64,000 nt of DNA from NCBI GenBank assembly GCA_947489685.1, contig CANLEM010000005.1:310001-374000 (forward strand), in the 5' to 3' direction. The number at the start of each line of letters is the position of its first letter. Within the stretch, counting starts at the first letter, position 1. Positions 45,462 through 55,171 of this stretch are shown piece after piece. The position numbers were made by a program, and so were the translations under genes. Origin of the DNA: an uncultured Aquimarina sp. (GTDB taxonomy: Bacteria > Bacteroidota > Bacteroidia > Flavobacteriales > Flavobacteriaceae). A model generated the notes under the pieces. That model ran no database searches and was not told the DNA's origin. It saw nothing but the letters and a program-made list of their open reading frames with translations.

Positions 45462-45965
45462 TCAATTAGCTTGCTCTGGCTCTTGAAAAGTATTTATATC
45501 ACGATCAAATAAATAATGACCCGATTTGTCATCTCCGATAATTTTTAATTTATCCAGCAAAGTACGTGCTGTCGCCTCTTCTTCTAGCTGTTCTGCCACA
45601 TACCATTGCATAAAATTATGTACATTATAATCTTTGTGTTCTAAACAGGCATAAATTATATTATTGATTTTTGCGGTAACAAACTCTTCACTTTCAAGAA
45701 AAATCTCGAAAAGTTCCATCAACGTCTTAAAATCATCTCTTGGTTTATCAATTGCCGGAATTACAGCAACTCCACTACGCTCATTAATAAACTTAACCAA
45801 TTTGGTCATGTGTACTCTTTCCTCTTCAGATTGCGTGTAAAAAAAATCTGCTACTCCGTTATATCCATGTGTATCTGCCCAACTGGCCATAGAAAGATAT
45901 TGAGCAGAGGCCTTAGCTTCATATCGTATCTGCTCGTTTAAAAGCTTTTCTATTTCTGGTATCAT
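45462..45965 (-). CDS. ftnA: Ferritin
   Basis: 167 residues, four-helix iron-storage protein. The ferroxidase Glu residues are visible in YEAKASAQYLSMASWAD, FFYTQSEEERVHM and EQLEEEATA. It lies close to the TonB/imelysin iron genes, which fits iron homeostasis. Confidence 0.95.
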   Translation of the reverse strand: MIPEIEKLLNEQIRYEAKASAQYLSMASWADTHGYNGVADFFYTQSEEERVHMTKLVKFINERSGVAVIPAIDKPRDDFKTLMELFEIFLESEEFVTAKINNIIYACLEHKDYNVHNFMQWYVAEQLEEEATARTLLDKLKIIGDDKSGHYLFDRDINTFQEPEQAN

Positions 45966-46124
45966 AGGTTTTGCTTAATTATTTTGTCTTTAAACAACTA
46001 AATTAAAAAATATATTGAGTTTACAAATCATCCTGATTATATAAACCAAATTATTTATTAATCAAAGAGTGTATACAGCCTAATTATGACATAACTTTTT
46101 GAATAATTGAAGAGTATAGCTACT

Positions 46125-46637
46125 TTAAGCTACTTTTTCGAATGCAATGTAGTTGATTAGTTTGCCTCGCTTATTATGCACAGGAAAGCCCTTAATTAAA
46201 CAAACATAAGGTGTTTTATCCTTTCTATAATTAAGAATAGAAACCTCAAAAGGAATTTCTTTACTTACTGCCTTCCTGACCATTGTTGAAGTTTCTATGC
46301 ATGTATCTTTGCCTTGAAACATTTTTGGCGAATTACCTATCACCTCATTAGGAGAATAACCATTTAACTTCTCTATATTTTTTGATGCATAAACAATCTG
46401 TAAAGCGGGGTTGGTAATTACAATCACTGATTGTTCCTCAACAAATTCTCTATGATAATCTCTCTCGAAGTCCCAGTTTCTGGTAATTTTCTTTAGTATC
46501 GTTAAATCATCTTTAAAAATTTCAAGTGATGCGTGGTGCTCACCATAAAATTCCCATGACAATAAAGGCAACGTATGATTAGACATTTTTTCGTAATATT
46601 CTGCCATCATATGATCATAACCAAAAAACTCTTTCAT
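46125..46637 (-). CDS. Single PAS-domain protein
   Basis: 170 residues from ATG 46637; a TTG eight codons upstream is less likely. The PAS core is at about 75-170 (SVIVITNPALQIVYASKN, GYSPNEVIGNSPKMFQGKDT, PFEVSILNYRKDKTPY). No output domain is attached. It has no obvious LOV Cys (GxNCRFLQ); FQGKDT lies in its place. A sensor that would need a partner; ligand unknown. Confidence 0.85.
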   Translation of the reverse strand: MKEFFGYDHMMAEYYEKMSNHTLPLLSWEFYGEHHASLEIFKDDLTILKKITRNWDFERDYHREFVEEQSVIVITNPALQIVYASKNIEKLNGYSPNEVIGNSPKMFQGKDTCIETSTMVRKAVSKEIPFEVSILNYRKDKTPYVCLIKGFPVHNKRGKLINYIAFEKVA

Positions 46638-46804
46638 CTGATAAGATTTTATTTTAAACAAAAAACATCCGAAATTCGTATTTCATTTTTAATGAGCCAG
46701 CATTAAAATTTTATCCATACTCCTTTCTAAACCTGTATTTTTTGTTAAAAATATACAATTAAACTCACGTTGGCGATTGAACAAAAGTTAAAACTATTTA
46801 TGAT

Positions 46805-49273
46805 TTACAATTTAAATTGAAGTGTGGCATACCATGATATAGGTGCGGAAGGAATAATACCAGGCCCAGGATATCCTGTTGCCCTTTGCGTAAAATAACG
46901 TTCATCAAGAAGATTATTAACCCCTGTTTCTAACTTAAATTGTTTATACGTATACGAAAATGATATATCTAGTATTGAATAGGAAGGTATTTTTCCTAAG
47001 GTTCCTTCTTCTTTACTTCCTGGTGTTCCTCTATCGGCATTCGTAACCTCTGTAAATTGCTCCGACAAATGTGTAAACTGCAGGCTTCCTAAAAAATTCT
47101 TGTACCCAAAACCTACTCCAGTTTTAAGGTTAATTAATGGGATAAATTCTACTTTATTACCTGCAATAGGTTCTTCTGATTTGGTGTATTCTGAATCCGT
47201 TACTGCCAAATTTGTAAATGCATTTAATACGTAATTGGTATTATCTGCAAAAAACGAATTCGCAATATTCCAATTTAAGTAACTCTCTATCCCGTAAATA
47301 AAAGCGTCCCCAATGTTTCCTCGCACTCTTTGCGCTCTATCATTAAATACTTCTCCTATTCTATCTTTATACCATAACCCGAAAACGCTGGCATCATAAC
47401 TCAAAATATTATTGTATTTTCCTCTTATTCCAAGATCTGCTGTAAAACCTTCTTCATCACTGATATCCGGTCGGATTACAAATGTTGGGTTTACAATTCT
47501 AATATCATTAAATGTTACAGATCTATAGTTTTGAGATACATTTGCATATGCTTCTATATTTGTATTAAACTTATAACTAGACCCCAATCCCAATAGCACA
47601 AAAGATCGTTCAAACGTTTCATCATCACTTTCGAGTGTATTATTTATAGGATTTCCTGCATTATCAAAAATAACATTGTTAAATACTCCTTCTGCTTCAG
47701 TTTTTATATACTCAAATCGAGCTCCCGGCGTAATAGATAATTTATCAGATATCGTAAAGATGTGCTCTCCAAAAACTGCAACGTTTCGATTAGGGAAATC
47801 AAAAGTAGATTGATTGGCATAATCAGGAAAGCTATTATTTTGGAATTCAAAATTTGCATCAGTTCCTATACTACCAGGTCCTTGTCTAGCATCGTTATTG
47901 GCTTGATAATATTTTGTTCCTATCAAGAAAACAGATTCTTTTCCAAAAAAGTTATACTTGTGTAAGAGTCTAGCTTCTGCGCCCCAATTCTGAAAATTGC
48001 CAACAATTAAGTCTCTGGGAGAAACAAACTCGCCATCTACAGTAGTTTCATCATCTGCCGTTATGGGATTCGTGTTTAAATCTGTAGGTATCCCTCTAAA
48101 ACCAACTGCTTTTCGTGAAGCATCTAATCCAAAAAGACTTAAACTAAAATCTGTTTTTTCAGAAAATTTATGTTCTAATTTTAGCGAAAACAATTTCCAA
48201 TCAACATCAAACCAATTTCGGGTACGATTACTAACATCGGGATCAAGCTCAAACTGAGTATCTGTTAATCCGCCGGGCTGTTGAGCCAAGTAATCCAGAT
48301 ATGTAAACTCACCCGTTAGGCTCGTTTTATCAGATATTTGATATCCTACATGTGCAAAAACGTTTTTAGACTCAAATTCCGAATTTGGTCTAAACCCATC
48401 ACCAGTTTTATAATTGAAATAGGTATAATAACTAAACTTACCCAATGTACCTCCCAGACTATTAAAGCTACTAAAAGCATTAAATGAGCCAAAGGATTGT
48501 CTGGATATTAATTCTATTTTTTTATTAGGATTGGGTTGCTTCATTTTAAAATTTATCAACCCTCCAAATTGCGTTCCGTATTGCAATGAAGCTGCACCAC
48601 GAACTACTTGAATCTCACTAAGTGCTTCTGCAGGTGGTGTGTAGTAACTTTCGGGGTATCCTAATACATCGGCGCTGATATCGTATCCGTTTTGGCGAGT
48701 ATTAAAATTTGCCGTTCGATTAGGGTCAAGCCCTCTACCACCAATATTGAGCTGTAGCCCCCCAACACTATTTTCGTATATATTTAACCCAACAACTTGC
48801 GCATAGATTTCTCTCGCGTTATTTGAAGCCAAATTACCTAGGGCATTTTCGAGTAGGACTACTTCACTTTTCTTTCCTGCATAAATCGCAGTACCCTCTA
48901 CAGGTTTTAATTGTTTAAGATCAAAAATTTTAGCCCTACGTTGAGTAATCAAAACTTCAGACAGTTGTTCTCCAAGAGGAGCTAGTTCAAAGTTTAGATT
49001 GGTATCCAAATCTACAGTAACTTGTTGTTCAAGAATTTCATAATCATAACTAAAAATTGTTATAAAATACGTTCCTTGTTTAAGGTCTTCAAAGCTAAAA
49101 CTACCATCCGTAGCAGTATTAGTTTGTGTTCCTAAAGTTTGATTATACACCTCGGCGTTTACTACTACCTTACCACTTTGATCTTTTACAATACCTGTTA
49201 ACTTATATTGCGAGAAAGAAAAACTTGTTACAAAAACTGCAATAAAAAATAATCTATAATCCCTTAATTTCAT
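46805..49273 (-). CDS. TonB-dependent receptor, FecA-like (ferric-citrate type)
   Basis: 822 residues from ATG 49273 (MKLRDYRLFF). The signal peptide ends SFSFSQ; a CarboxypepD_reg-like domain is at about 22-105, the plug at about 120-240 (VQVVGLNIYENSVGG, SYYTPPAEALSEIQVVRGAAS), then a 22-strand barrel ending in TLQFKL. The plug resembles Fe(III)-dicitrate receptors. It lies downstream of HTTM and imelysin in a row whose last stop overlaps the next start by 20 bp. Confidence 0.93.
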   Translation of the reverse strand: MKLRDYRLFFIAVFVTSFSFSQYKLTGIVKDQSGKVVVNAEVYNQTLGTQTNTATDGSFSFEDLKQGTYFITIFSYDYEILEQQVTVDLDTNLNFELAPLGEQLSEVLITQRRAKIFDLKQLKPVEGTAIYAGKKSEVVLLENALGNLASNNAREIYAQVVGLNIYENSVGGLQLNIGGRGLDPNRTANFNTRQNGYDISADVLGYPESYYTPPAEALSEIQVVRGAASLQYGTQFGGLINFKMKQPNPNKKIELISRQSFGSFNAFSSFNSLGGTLGKFSYYTYFNYKTGDGFRPNSEFESKNVFAHVGYQISDKTSLTGEFTYLDYLAQQPGGLTDTQFELDPDVSNRTRNWFDVDWKLFSLKLEHKFSEKTDFSLSLFGLDASRKAVGFRGIPTDLNTNPITADDETTVDGEFVSPRDLIVGNFQNWGAEARLLHKYNFFGKESVFLIGTKYYQANNDARQGPGSIGTDANFEFQNNSFPDYANQSTFDFPNRNVAVFGEHIFTISDKLSITPGARFEYIKTEAEGVFNNVIFDNAGNPINNTLESDDETFERSFVLLGLGSSYKFNTNIEAYANVSQNYRSVTFNDIRIVNPTFVIRPDISDEEGFTADLGIRGKYNNILSYDASVFGLWYKDRIGEVFNDRAQRVRGNIGDAFIYGIESYLNWNIANSFFADNTNYVLNAFTNLAVTDSEYTKSEEPIAGNKVEFIPLINLKTGVGFGYKNFLGSLQFTHLSEQFTEVTNADRGTPGSKEEGTLGKIPSYSILDISFSYTYKQFKLETGVNNLLDERYFTQRATGYPGPGIIPSAPISWYATLQFKL

Positions 49274-50615
49274 CTTTAAATGGAATAATCCATGTTTTGT
49301 GTTTAAATGACTCTTTTTGTGTTCCCAAATCCACATTTGGATCTATATATGTGCTGCTTAACCTTCCATTAAGTGCCACATAACTTTCTACAAATACCTG
49401 TACATTTTGATGTCCCTCACTCTCAAAATGCATTTTAAGATATTTTGCATATTGTAAAATAAAATCTGGCTGTGTCGCCATTTGTTTTTGCTGAAAAGCA
49501 GTAAGAAAATCATCATTATCAACATAAAATCTCTTACCAGTCTTTTGATCTACAATTTTAAAATTGGCATATCCTGCTTTTTCCATTAACATTACTCGCC
49601 ATGAAAAACGATATCCTTCTTCTGTCCAAAACAACTCTCCCGGATACAATAGATAACGAAACGGCAAAAGTAACTGAATTGCAAAAAACAACGATAAAGT
49701 TCCTATACAAATTTTTCGGTAATATGGTGTAAACCTGAAGCGCTTATTACTGTCAAAAATGTTCTTATTTATTCTTAAAACTTTAGATAGTATTGCTAGT
49801 ATTTTAAGATGAAGATCGGCACTAAAAAATATGAGAGCACTAACAATCATAATGTAAGGAAACATACCTATTGGAAAAAGAATTCTTGTCATCACATGGA
49901 ATACAATTACTAAACCGAAAGCTATAGTTCGTGTTTTTTTCCATAAAAGTAAAAAGGGTATACATAGATCATAAATGACACCTGAATAACTAAATGCATA
50001 ATGCACCCATTCTTGTTGCATTAAATCACCTAGTAAGGGTACATTATATTTGGAGGGAAGCCATATTTTAAGAGGCATTGCTTTTAGTAACCAATCAGAA
50101 TTCAACTTTGCCAAACCCGCATAAAAATAGACAATACCCAACAGCAACTTAATCGAATCAATGGTCCATTGCGGAATCTCTTCAAAAGATTTCCCTCTCT
50201 TTCTGGCATCTAATGAAAAATAAGCATTTGCGGGCAAAAAAATCATTACAAAACTTAGAATACTTATAAAATAATAATGGTTTAGATAGGTAGTCTTATC
50301 CATTAATTCTATATAGGTAAAACTTAGAAAAAACACGAGGATAGCAATTCTATATTTATACCCTAAGGCAATAAAAATTGCAGAAAGACCACAAAAAATA
50401 AAAATGAGATATGTGTATATACCAATAGGCTTTACAAAATCAAAACCATAATACGAAAAGAAGAATTCTGGTTGGATATATAATTTGTCAATCCATCCGT
50501 AACTAGCAAAACGTATAATGCTAATCAACATCATTATACCAAAAAAAATACGAAAGACTGCAAGAGGAGCAGCTTTCGTATTTTTTTCAAAATATTCTTT
50601 AATCCTAAAATTCAT
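49254..50615 (-). CDS. HTTM-domain membrane protein
   Basis: 453 residues. It has several membrane segments and the HTTM (horizontally transferred transmembrane) motifs: APLAVFRIFFGIMMLIS, YHFxxx-like HYYFISILSFVMIF, and LKLLLGIVYFYAGLAKLNSDW. Related to the vitamin K-dependent gamma-carboxylase membrane part, but no carboxylase activity is implied. It lies 20 bp after imelysin and is probably part of the iron cluster. Confidence 0.88.
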   Translation of the reverse strand: MNFRIKEYFEKNTKAAPLAVFRIFFGIMMLISIIRFASYGWIDKLYIQPEFFFSYYGFDFVKPIGIYTYLIFIFCGLSAIFIALGYKYRIAILVFFLSFTYIELMDKTTYLNHYYFISILSFVMIFLPANAYFSLDARKRGKSFEEIPQWTIDSIKLLLGIVYFYAGLAKLNSDWLLKAMPLKIWLPSKYNVPLLGDLMQQEWVHYAFSYSGVIYDLCIPFLLLWKKTRTIAFGLVIVFHVMTRILFPIGMFPYIMIVSALIFFSADLHLKILAILSKVLRINKNIFDSNKRFRFTPYYRKICIGTLSLFFAIQLLLPFRYLLYPGELFWTEEGYRFSWRVMLMEKAGYANFKIVDQKTGKRFYVDNDDFLTAFQQKQMATQPDFILQYAKYLKMHFESEGHQNVQVFVESYVALNGRLSSTYIDPNVDLGTQKESFKHKTWIIPFKDEIKGL

Positions 50616-50634
50616 TTATTATCTAAATATGATA

Positions 50635-51747
50635 CTAATCTCCATCGGCATCAACAAAATCTACTCGTACCGAAAATGCTTGCAACATATCCACTTTCAT
50701 GTGAACTACATTTTTTTGAAGCTCATCATACGTATTTAACATCAAATTATTGTTGGTACGTACCTGATTAGAAAAGTTATCGCTTAAACCTAGTGCTGTT
50801 GTTCTGGTAAGGTTAAATTGATTGTTAATTATTGTTGCCAAATCATCTCCATCTTTTATCGTATTCAGAAAATCCAAGTACGATTTAAAACTTTCTCCTG
50901 TTGCAGTGCTTCCAAAATGTTTACCATTAAAGAAATCTTGCATAGCATCAAGGTTTGCATTAAAAAGCATTTTTGACAGGTCACCTTTATAAAAAGCTTC
51001 AACTTTATCGTCAAAAGTTTGAGTAGCGAACACTCCTGCGGGTATCCCTATTTTCCCTGCTCTTAAATGCTTCTCATAATGAAAGAGAAAATCATTTGCG
51101 ATTTTATCTACAGAACTCGTTGCAGATGATCCATTATTATTTACAAAAGTATCTCTGTAGCTTCCTGTCCAATCCGCAACCACTTCTTTGGTAAGCATAT
51201 CCATTCTGTCTACCAAATCATTTAAATAATCCTTGTATAAGGAACCATTTGTTACATCAGTATAAAAAGCAACTATATCTGTATCAGAAGTGGCTAAACC
51301 ATTAAGTATATAATCCAAACCGCCAAATCCTTGCTCATCTTGTTCTGCTACAGAAGTAAGGTCATAAGACGCAGAAGTAATATTTGCGTCCATATCTGCA
51401 GTATTAACCGGGTAGACATTCATGAAGTTTCTATAGGATAACTCTTCTGCCTTACCAATTTCAAAAATATTTACTGATTGCCAAGAAACATATGCTTTGG
51501 ACCAAGCAGCTCTAAGGGCTATTAAATTTGTTTCATTAGTAGTAGTGGTAAAAGTCGAAGTAGCTGTCTTTAATGCCGTCATATCTGTCGAAAAACTCTG
51601 ATATGCCGGTATGATAATATTATCAGCCATATTGGCCAACATTGCTTTTCTGTCAAAATTATCTCCTGTAGCACCCCCTCCATCATCACTAGAAGAACAA
51701 GCTGATACTAAGACCATTGCCAAAATCAAAAACAAAAATCTCTTCAT
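50635..51747 (-). CDS. Imelysin-family lipoprotein
   Basis: 370 residues. Lipobox VLVSAC with an Asp/Gly-rich linker. Imelysin helices are present. The peptidase motif GxHxxE is replaced (FGGLDYILNG near 145), so it is likely an iron-binding rather than proteolytic member, like EfeM/EfeO-type proteins. It lies between DUF4856 and HTTM, ahead of a FecA-like receptor. Confidence 0.88.
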   Translation of the reverse strand: MKRFLFLILAMVLVSACSSSDDGGGATGDNFDRKAMLANMADNIIIPAYQSFSTDMTALKTATSTFTTTTNETNLIALRAAWSKAYVSWQSVNIFEIGKAEELSYRNFMNVYPVNTADMDANITSASYDLTSVAEQDEQGFGGLDYILNGLATSDTDIVAFYTDVTNGSLYKDYLNDLVDRMDMLTKEVVADWTGSYRDTFVNNNGSSATSSVDKIANDFLFHYEKHLRAGKIGIPAGVFATQTFDDKVEAFYKGDLSKMLFNANLDAMQDFFNGKHFGSTATGESFKSYLDFLNTIKDGDDLATIINNQFNLTRTTALGLSDNFSNQVRTNNNLMLNTYDELQKNVVHMKVDMLQAFSVRVDFVDADGD

Positions 51748-51785
51748 GTTATTTTTATTTATTCTTAATAAAGATGTGCAAATGT

Positions 51786-51829
51786 AAAAAAAGAGGTTGA
51801 CAACATGTAATTTTCAACCTCTTTTTTTT
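51786..51829 (-). terminator. Hairpin between DUF4856 and imelysin
   Basis: AAAAGAGGTTGA pairs with TCAACCTCTTTT around a 12-nt loop and runs into T on minus. A TACATTTG box (51786-51779) follows at once, so it could both end the DUF4856 message and precede a promoter for imelysin. Confidence 0.75.
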
Positions 51830-51855
51830 ACCATTTTATATTTTGTTTAATTTTT

Positions 51856-53085
51856 TTAGCTTCCTGCTTGGGCAACAGTAAAGTCAAATTTTGCAGCAAT
51901 TGTTTCAGAGATAGATTGCAATATAGCAGGCGTTAAGTCCCAAAATCCATTTGTACTACCTATCAATTGATTGATCAAACCTTGTACTTCTGCCCTTGTA
52001 AAATAAGGTGCATTAGTATTAGGGTTTCTTGTAAATTGCAAGCTATATATAAAACCGTATCCTTCAGACAAATCGTGGAATGCGCTTCCATAATCTACTG
52101 TAGACGCCTCTATAGCATTTTTTCCTTGTTGTAAATAGAACACCGCTCTAATAGCAATTACTTCAGAAATTTTTTCTCTAATGATTGCAGCCTGTGCATC
52201 ACGTACATCATACTGTTTAGCAACGATAGCCGCTCTTCCTAATTTGAATGCATTAAAAATTTCCTCAGCAATTCCTGCAAAATCAGTATCGTCTTCTACT
52301 CTACCAATGTATTTATTAAGAAAACTATCATCATCACCAATAGTTGGGTTCGGGTTGGCAGTATTTACAGAAGCACCATATAGATATCCATAAGCCTCAT
52401 CCCATTTATGTTCCATTGTTGTGTAGTTTTTTCCTTCTGCAACAACTCCATTATCATTATTTTCTCTATTCTGTGCTTCATCAAGAATTAACTTACCTAG
52501 ATAGTTATTTAAAGCTTGATCTGCCATAAGAGCTCCTATCAGACTTTTTGCAAAAGCCTGATTTAACTCTAGACCTTTGGCATTCACATATCTGTTAGAC
52601 CCTCCACCAGCTTCTTGCAGAACACCAGCTGTACCTGCTACTGCAGTAATGGCCCAGTTAGGAAAAACTTCGTTTACCTGACTCTCGATATAACCATCAA
52701 ATTCTTCTTTGATTGCATTTGCATCAGTAACATTGCTAAAAAAATAGTCTCTTGAGGCAGCAGTTTTACTTCTTACACTTTTATCAGATGCATTAAGATT
52801 TGCATCCGAAAAATCATCCGCATTTTCAACGTGAGCGTACATAGCATCTAAAGTCGCCTCAGCGTCGACAAGCATATTATCTTTTAGAGCATCTATAATC
52901 TCTTCGGACATTGCAATTCTTGTAGTTTGCCCTCCAAAACTTACAGAGCTCTCCCCGTTACGTTCAAAAACATATGTTGCCGGTTCTTGAATTTGAACCG
53001 TAGGGGTATCATCATCAGAAGAACATGCCCCTAAAACAGCTACTCCTGATATACATATCATTTTTAATACATTATTGATTTTCAT
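51856..53085 (-). CDS. DUF4856 lipoprotein
   Basis: 409 residues. The lipobox is VLGAC with DDDTPTVQ linker. The motifs TRIAMSEEIIDALKDNM, AFHDLSEGYGFIYSLQF and DLTPAILQSISETIA fit DUF4856, a family usually next to imelysin in Bacteroidota. Probably an iron-binding or receptor-associated surface lipoprotein (inference). First gene of the cluster, behind a very good promoter. Confidence 0.9.
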   Translation of the reverse strand: MKINNVLKMICISGVAVLGACSSDDDTPTVQIQEPATYVFERNGESSVSFGGQTTRIAMSEEIIDALKDNMLVDAEATLDAMYAHVENADDFSDANLNASDKSVRSKTAASRDYFFSNVTDANAIKEEFDGYIESQVNEVFPNWAITAVAGTAGVLQEAGGGSNRYVNAKGLELNQAFAKSLIGALMADQALNNYLGKLILDEAQNRENNDNGVVAEGKNYTTMEHKWDEAYGYLYGASVNTANPNPTIGDDDSFLNKYIGRVEDDTDFAGIAEEIFNAFKLGRAAIVAKQYDVRDAQAAIIREKISEVIAIRAVFYLQQGKNAIEASTVDYGSAFHDLSEGYGFIYSLQFTRNPNTNAPYFTRAEVQGLINQLIGSTNGFWDLTPAILQSISETIAAKFDFTVAQAGS

Positions 53086-53129
53086 TGATTCTTATTTAGA
53101 CTTATTTAAAATAATTTTATTTTCGTCGA

Positions 53130-53160
53130 CAAATATATCGATATAAATGCATTCGACAAA
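53130..53160 (-). promoter_or_regulatory. Promoter of the DUF4856-imelysin-HTTM-TonB row
   Basis: TATATTTG (53137-53130 on minus) and TTTG (53160-53157) are 19 bp apart, an ideal Bacteroidota promoter. ATTTGTCGA occurs twice, once over each box, as a direct repeat that a regulator could read. Confidence 0.8.
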
Positions 53161-53240
53161 TTTTATTTGTAATAAATCTAAATAAAAGTAACGCTCAATA
53201 ATACATATATTGAAACAGGAAATCTAATAAGAAACTTAAG

Positions 53241-53702
53241 CTATTCTTTTTCAGAATATTGCAACCTTAATTGTTTTGTCCATTGTATTAAGGCTTGTTT
53301 TTCACTTTCAGTTATATTTCCATGAAGCCAGGTATACGATGCTAGTGGCATTTCTGTTTCTTCTACTTCTTCAATAAGTTCTTCTAATTTATGATCTTTC
53401 TTTTTAACAGTGTACTCCTTCCAATTAGAAACATTGAAATGTTCTTTTCCTTCTTCTACATGATCAGAAATCCAATACGAAAATGGTGCAACCTCTGCAT
53501 ACCACGGATATATTGTTTGATTACTATGACAATCATAGCATTTTGATTTTAAAATGGTTTTAATCTCGTCTGAAGGATTAGTTTCCTTTTCGAAATATAC
53601 AACTGACTCATATCCTGATTCATTTTTATCAGGTCGTACAAATTGCAGTATAACCAATACTAATAAAAGTAACATTGCAATCTTTTTAATTATTCCTTTC
53701 AT
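53241..53702 (-). CDS. Haem-binding domain protein
   Basis: 153 residues with an N-terminal membrane anchor (IAMLLLLVLVILQF). The haem attachment motif CYDCH at about 55-59 sits in ILKSKCYDCHSNQTIYPWY, the pattern of the Pfam haem-binding (PF14376) family. Its C-terminus has WTKQLR. It lies 12 bp after the HMG-CoA lyase gene. Confidence 0.9.
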   Translation of the reverse strand: MKGIIKKIAMLLLLVLVILQFVRPDKNESGYESVVYFEKETNPSDEIKTILKSKCYDCHSNQTIYPWYAEVAPFSYWISDHVEEGKEHFNVSNWKEYTVKKKDHKLEELIEEVEETEMPLASYTWLHGNITESEKQALIQWTKQLRLQYSEKE

Positions 53703-53714
53703 ATAATTTGTTGT

Positions 53715-54581
53715 TTAATGATAAGCAGAAAATATTTTTGTAGCCTCGTTATAAGAAGATTCAAAACTCATGGATCTGATATTGCTATCTGCTTGTACAG
53801 ATGTAAAATAAGAGACCATTCGTTCTGTTGGCATATTACCGGTGAGTTCATCTTTTGCCATAGGACACCCTCCAAAACCTTGGATAGCTCCATCAAATCG
53901 AGTACATCCAGCTTTATAAGCTGCATCTACCTTTTCGAACCAAGTAGTAGGTGTAGTATGTAAATGAGCCCCGAATTCTATTTCGGGATATTTTGGGATT
54001 AAATTTGAAAACAGATACGCTATTATTTCTGGTGTCGAAGTACCTACAGTATCAGACAACGAAAGAATTTTGACTCCCATTTCGCTCAGTTTTTCTGTCC
54101 ACTCTCCAACGATATCGACATTCCAAGGGTCTCCATAGGGATTTCCAAAGCCCATGGATAGATAAGCCACTACTTCTTTATTAGTCCTGTCCGCAATATT
54201 TAAAATCTCTTGTAACGTTTTTACCGATTCGGCAATTGTCTTATGCGTATTACGCATTTGAAAATTCTCTGAAATGGAAAAAGGATATCCCAAATACTTA
54301 ATAGGCTCATGTTGCGATGCATCATTAGCACCTCGAACATTTGCTATAATTGCCAACAACTTGCTTTCTGTATCAGAAAGATCTAATTGAGACAGTACTT
54401 CTGCGGTATCTACCATTTGCGGTATGGCCTTTGGAGATACAAAACTTCCAAAATCAATAGTATCAAATCCACATCGCAATAAAGATTGAATATATTGTAC
54501 TTTTTTCGAGGTAGGAATAAACTCTTTAATACCTTGCATGGCATCTCGAGGGCATTCAATAATCTTTACTTTTTTGGTCAT
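53715..54581 (-). CDS. Hydroxymethylglutaryl-CoA lyase
   Basis: Cleaves HMG-CoA to acetyl-CoA and acetoacetate in leucine breakdown. The 288 residues have ECPRDAMQGIK, the metal-binding pair GAHLHTTP, and the loop signature GGCPMAKDELTGN with the catalytic Cys. Most of the family have DGMQ; here DAMQ. Confidence 0.9.
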   Translation of the reverse strand: MTKKVKIIECPRDAMQGIKEFIPTSKKVQYIQSLLRCGFDTIDFGSFVSPKAIPQMVDTAEVLSQLDLSDTESKLLAIIANVRGANDASQHEPIKYLGYPFSISENFQMRNTHKTIAESVKTLQEILNIADRTNKEVVAYLSMGFGNPYGDPWNVDIVGEWTEKLSEMGVKILSLSDTVGTSTPEIIAYLFSNLIPKYPEIEFGAHLHTTPTTWFEKVDAAYKAGCTRFDGAIQGFGGCPMAKDELTGNMPTERMVSYFTSVQADSNIRSMSFESSYNEATKIFSAYH

Positions 54582-54803
54582 TTTAGAAGATCAAGCTAAA
54601 AGATATTCAGTTTTGCCTATAAAAGTATGATTATTTTTCATAATTCAAGGTATTCTTAAGTTTCTTGGCATAATTTTATGCTAGCCATATAGATTCTCTA
54701 TTCTACCAACATTTTAAATCCATAAAATTTATATCGTTTTGTGTAATTATACGAATCCAATATCTATTTCCTCTAGAATAAACACTAAACCATTATGGTC
54801 AAA

Positions 54804-54837
54804 AAAAACTGCCCAAATACAATTTCAGGCAGTTTTT
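54804..54837. terminator. Bidirectional terminator
   Basis: AAAAACTGCC pairs with GGCAGTTTTT around a 14-nt loop. It lies between the HMG-CoA lyase gene and the first GG-leader peptide; on minus it ends the peptide message. Confidence 0.8.
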
Positions 54838-54876
54838 ATTCTATCAAGGTATACATCCTATATTGTATAGATATGT

Positions 54877-55038
54877 TTACTTATTATCATGTAACCAACA
54901 TGTAGGTCTATAACTTCTTGATGGAGTTATAAATGCGTTAGCTTTTCCATGCCCCCCATTAATCATAGATAAATTATTTATTTTGGCTATTGGTAATTTA
55001 TTTAGGGCTAATTTGTTAGTATTCTTATTAGTTTTCAT
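54877..55038 (-). CDS. Double-Gly leader peptide, lanthipeptide-precursor-like
   Basis: 53 residues. The leader KLALNKLPIAKINNLSMINGG matches the Bacteroidota natural-product precursor pattern (L-x-L-x-K-x2-I-A-x-L-N, then GG). The core after GG (about residue 30) is HGKANAFITPSRSYRP then TCWLHDNK, with Ser/Thr and one Cys as possible thioether sites. No lanthipeptide enzyme or exporter is in the window. A terminator lies downstream (54804-54837). Confidence 0.72.
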   Translation of the reverse strand: MKTNKNTNKLALNKLPIAKINNLSMINGGHGKANAFITPSRSYRPTCWLHDNK

Positions 55039-55116
55039 TGCTATTAGGTTTTAATTATTAAGTACATAAAAGTAAAGTTTTACTTCATTTTTTTAGTCAT
55101 AATTCGCTCAACAAAA

Positions 55117-55138
55117 GTCTGGTTTCCGGAAACCAGAC
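55117..55138. repeat. 22-bp perfect palindrome A
   Basis: Arms GTCTGGTTTCC / GGAAACCAGAC without a loop. The same arms occur at 57153-57195. On minus it runs into TTTTG and may end the AraC message. Confidence 0.7.
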
Positions 55139-55171
55139 CGGAATAATCAGTAAAAAAAATGGATACTATCA

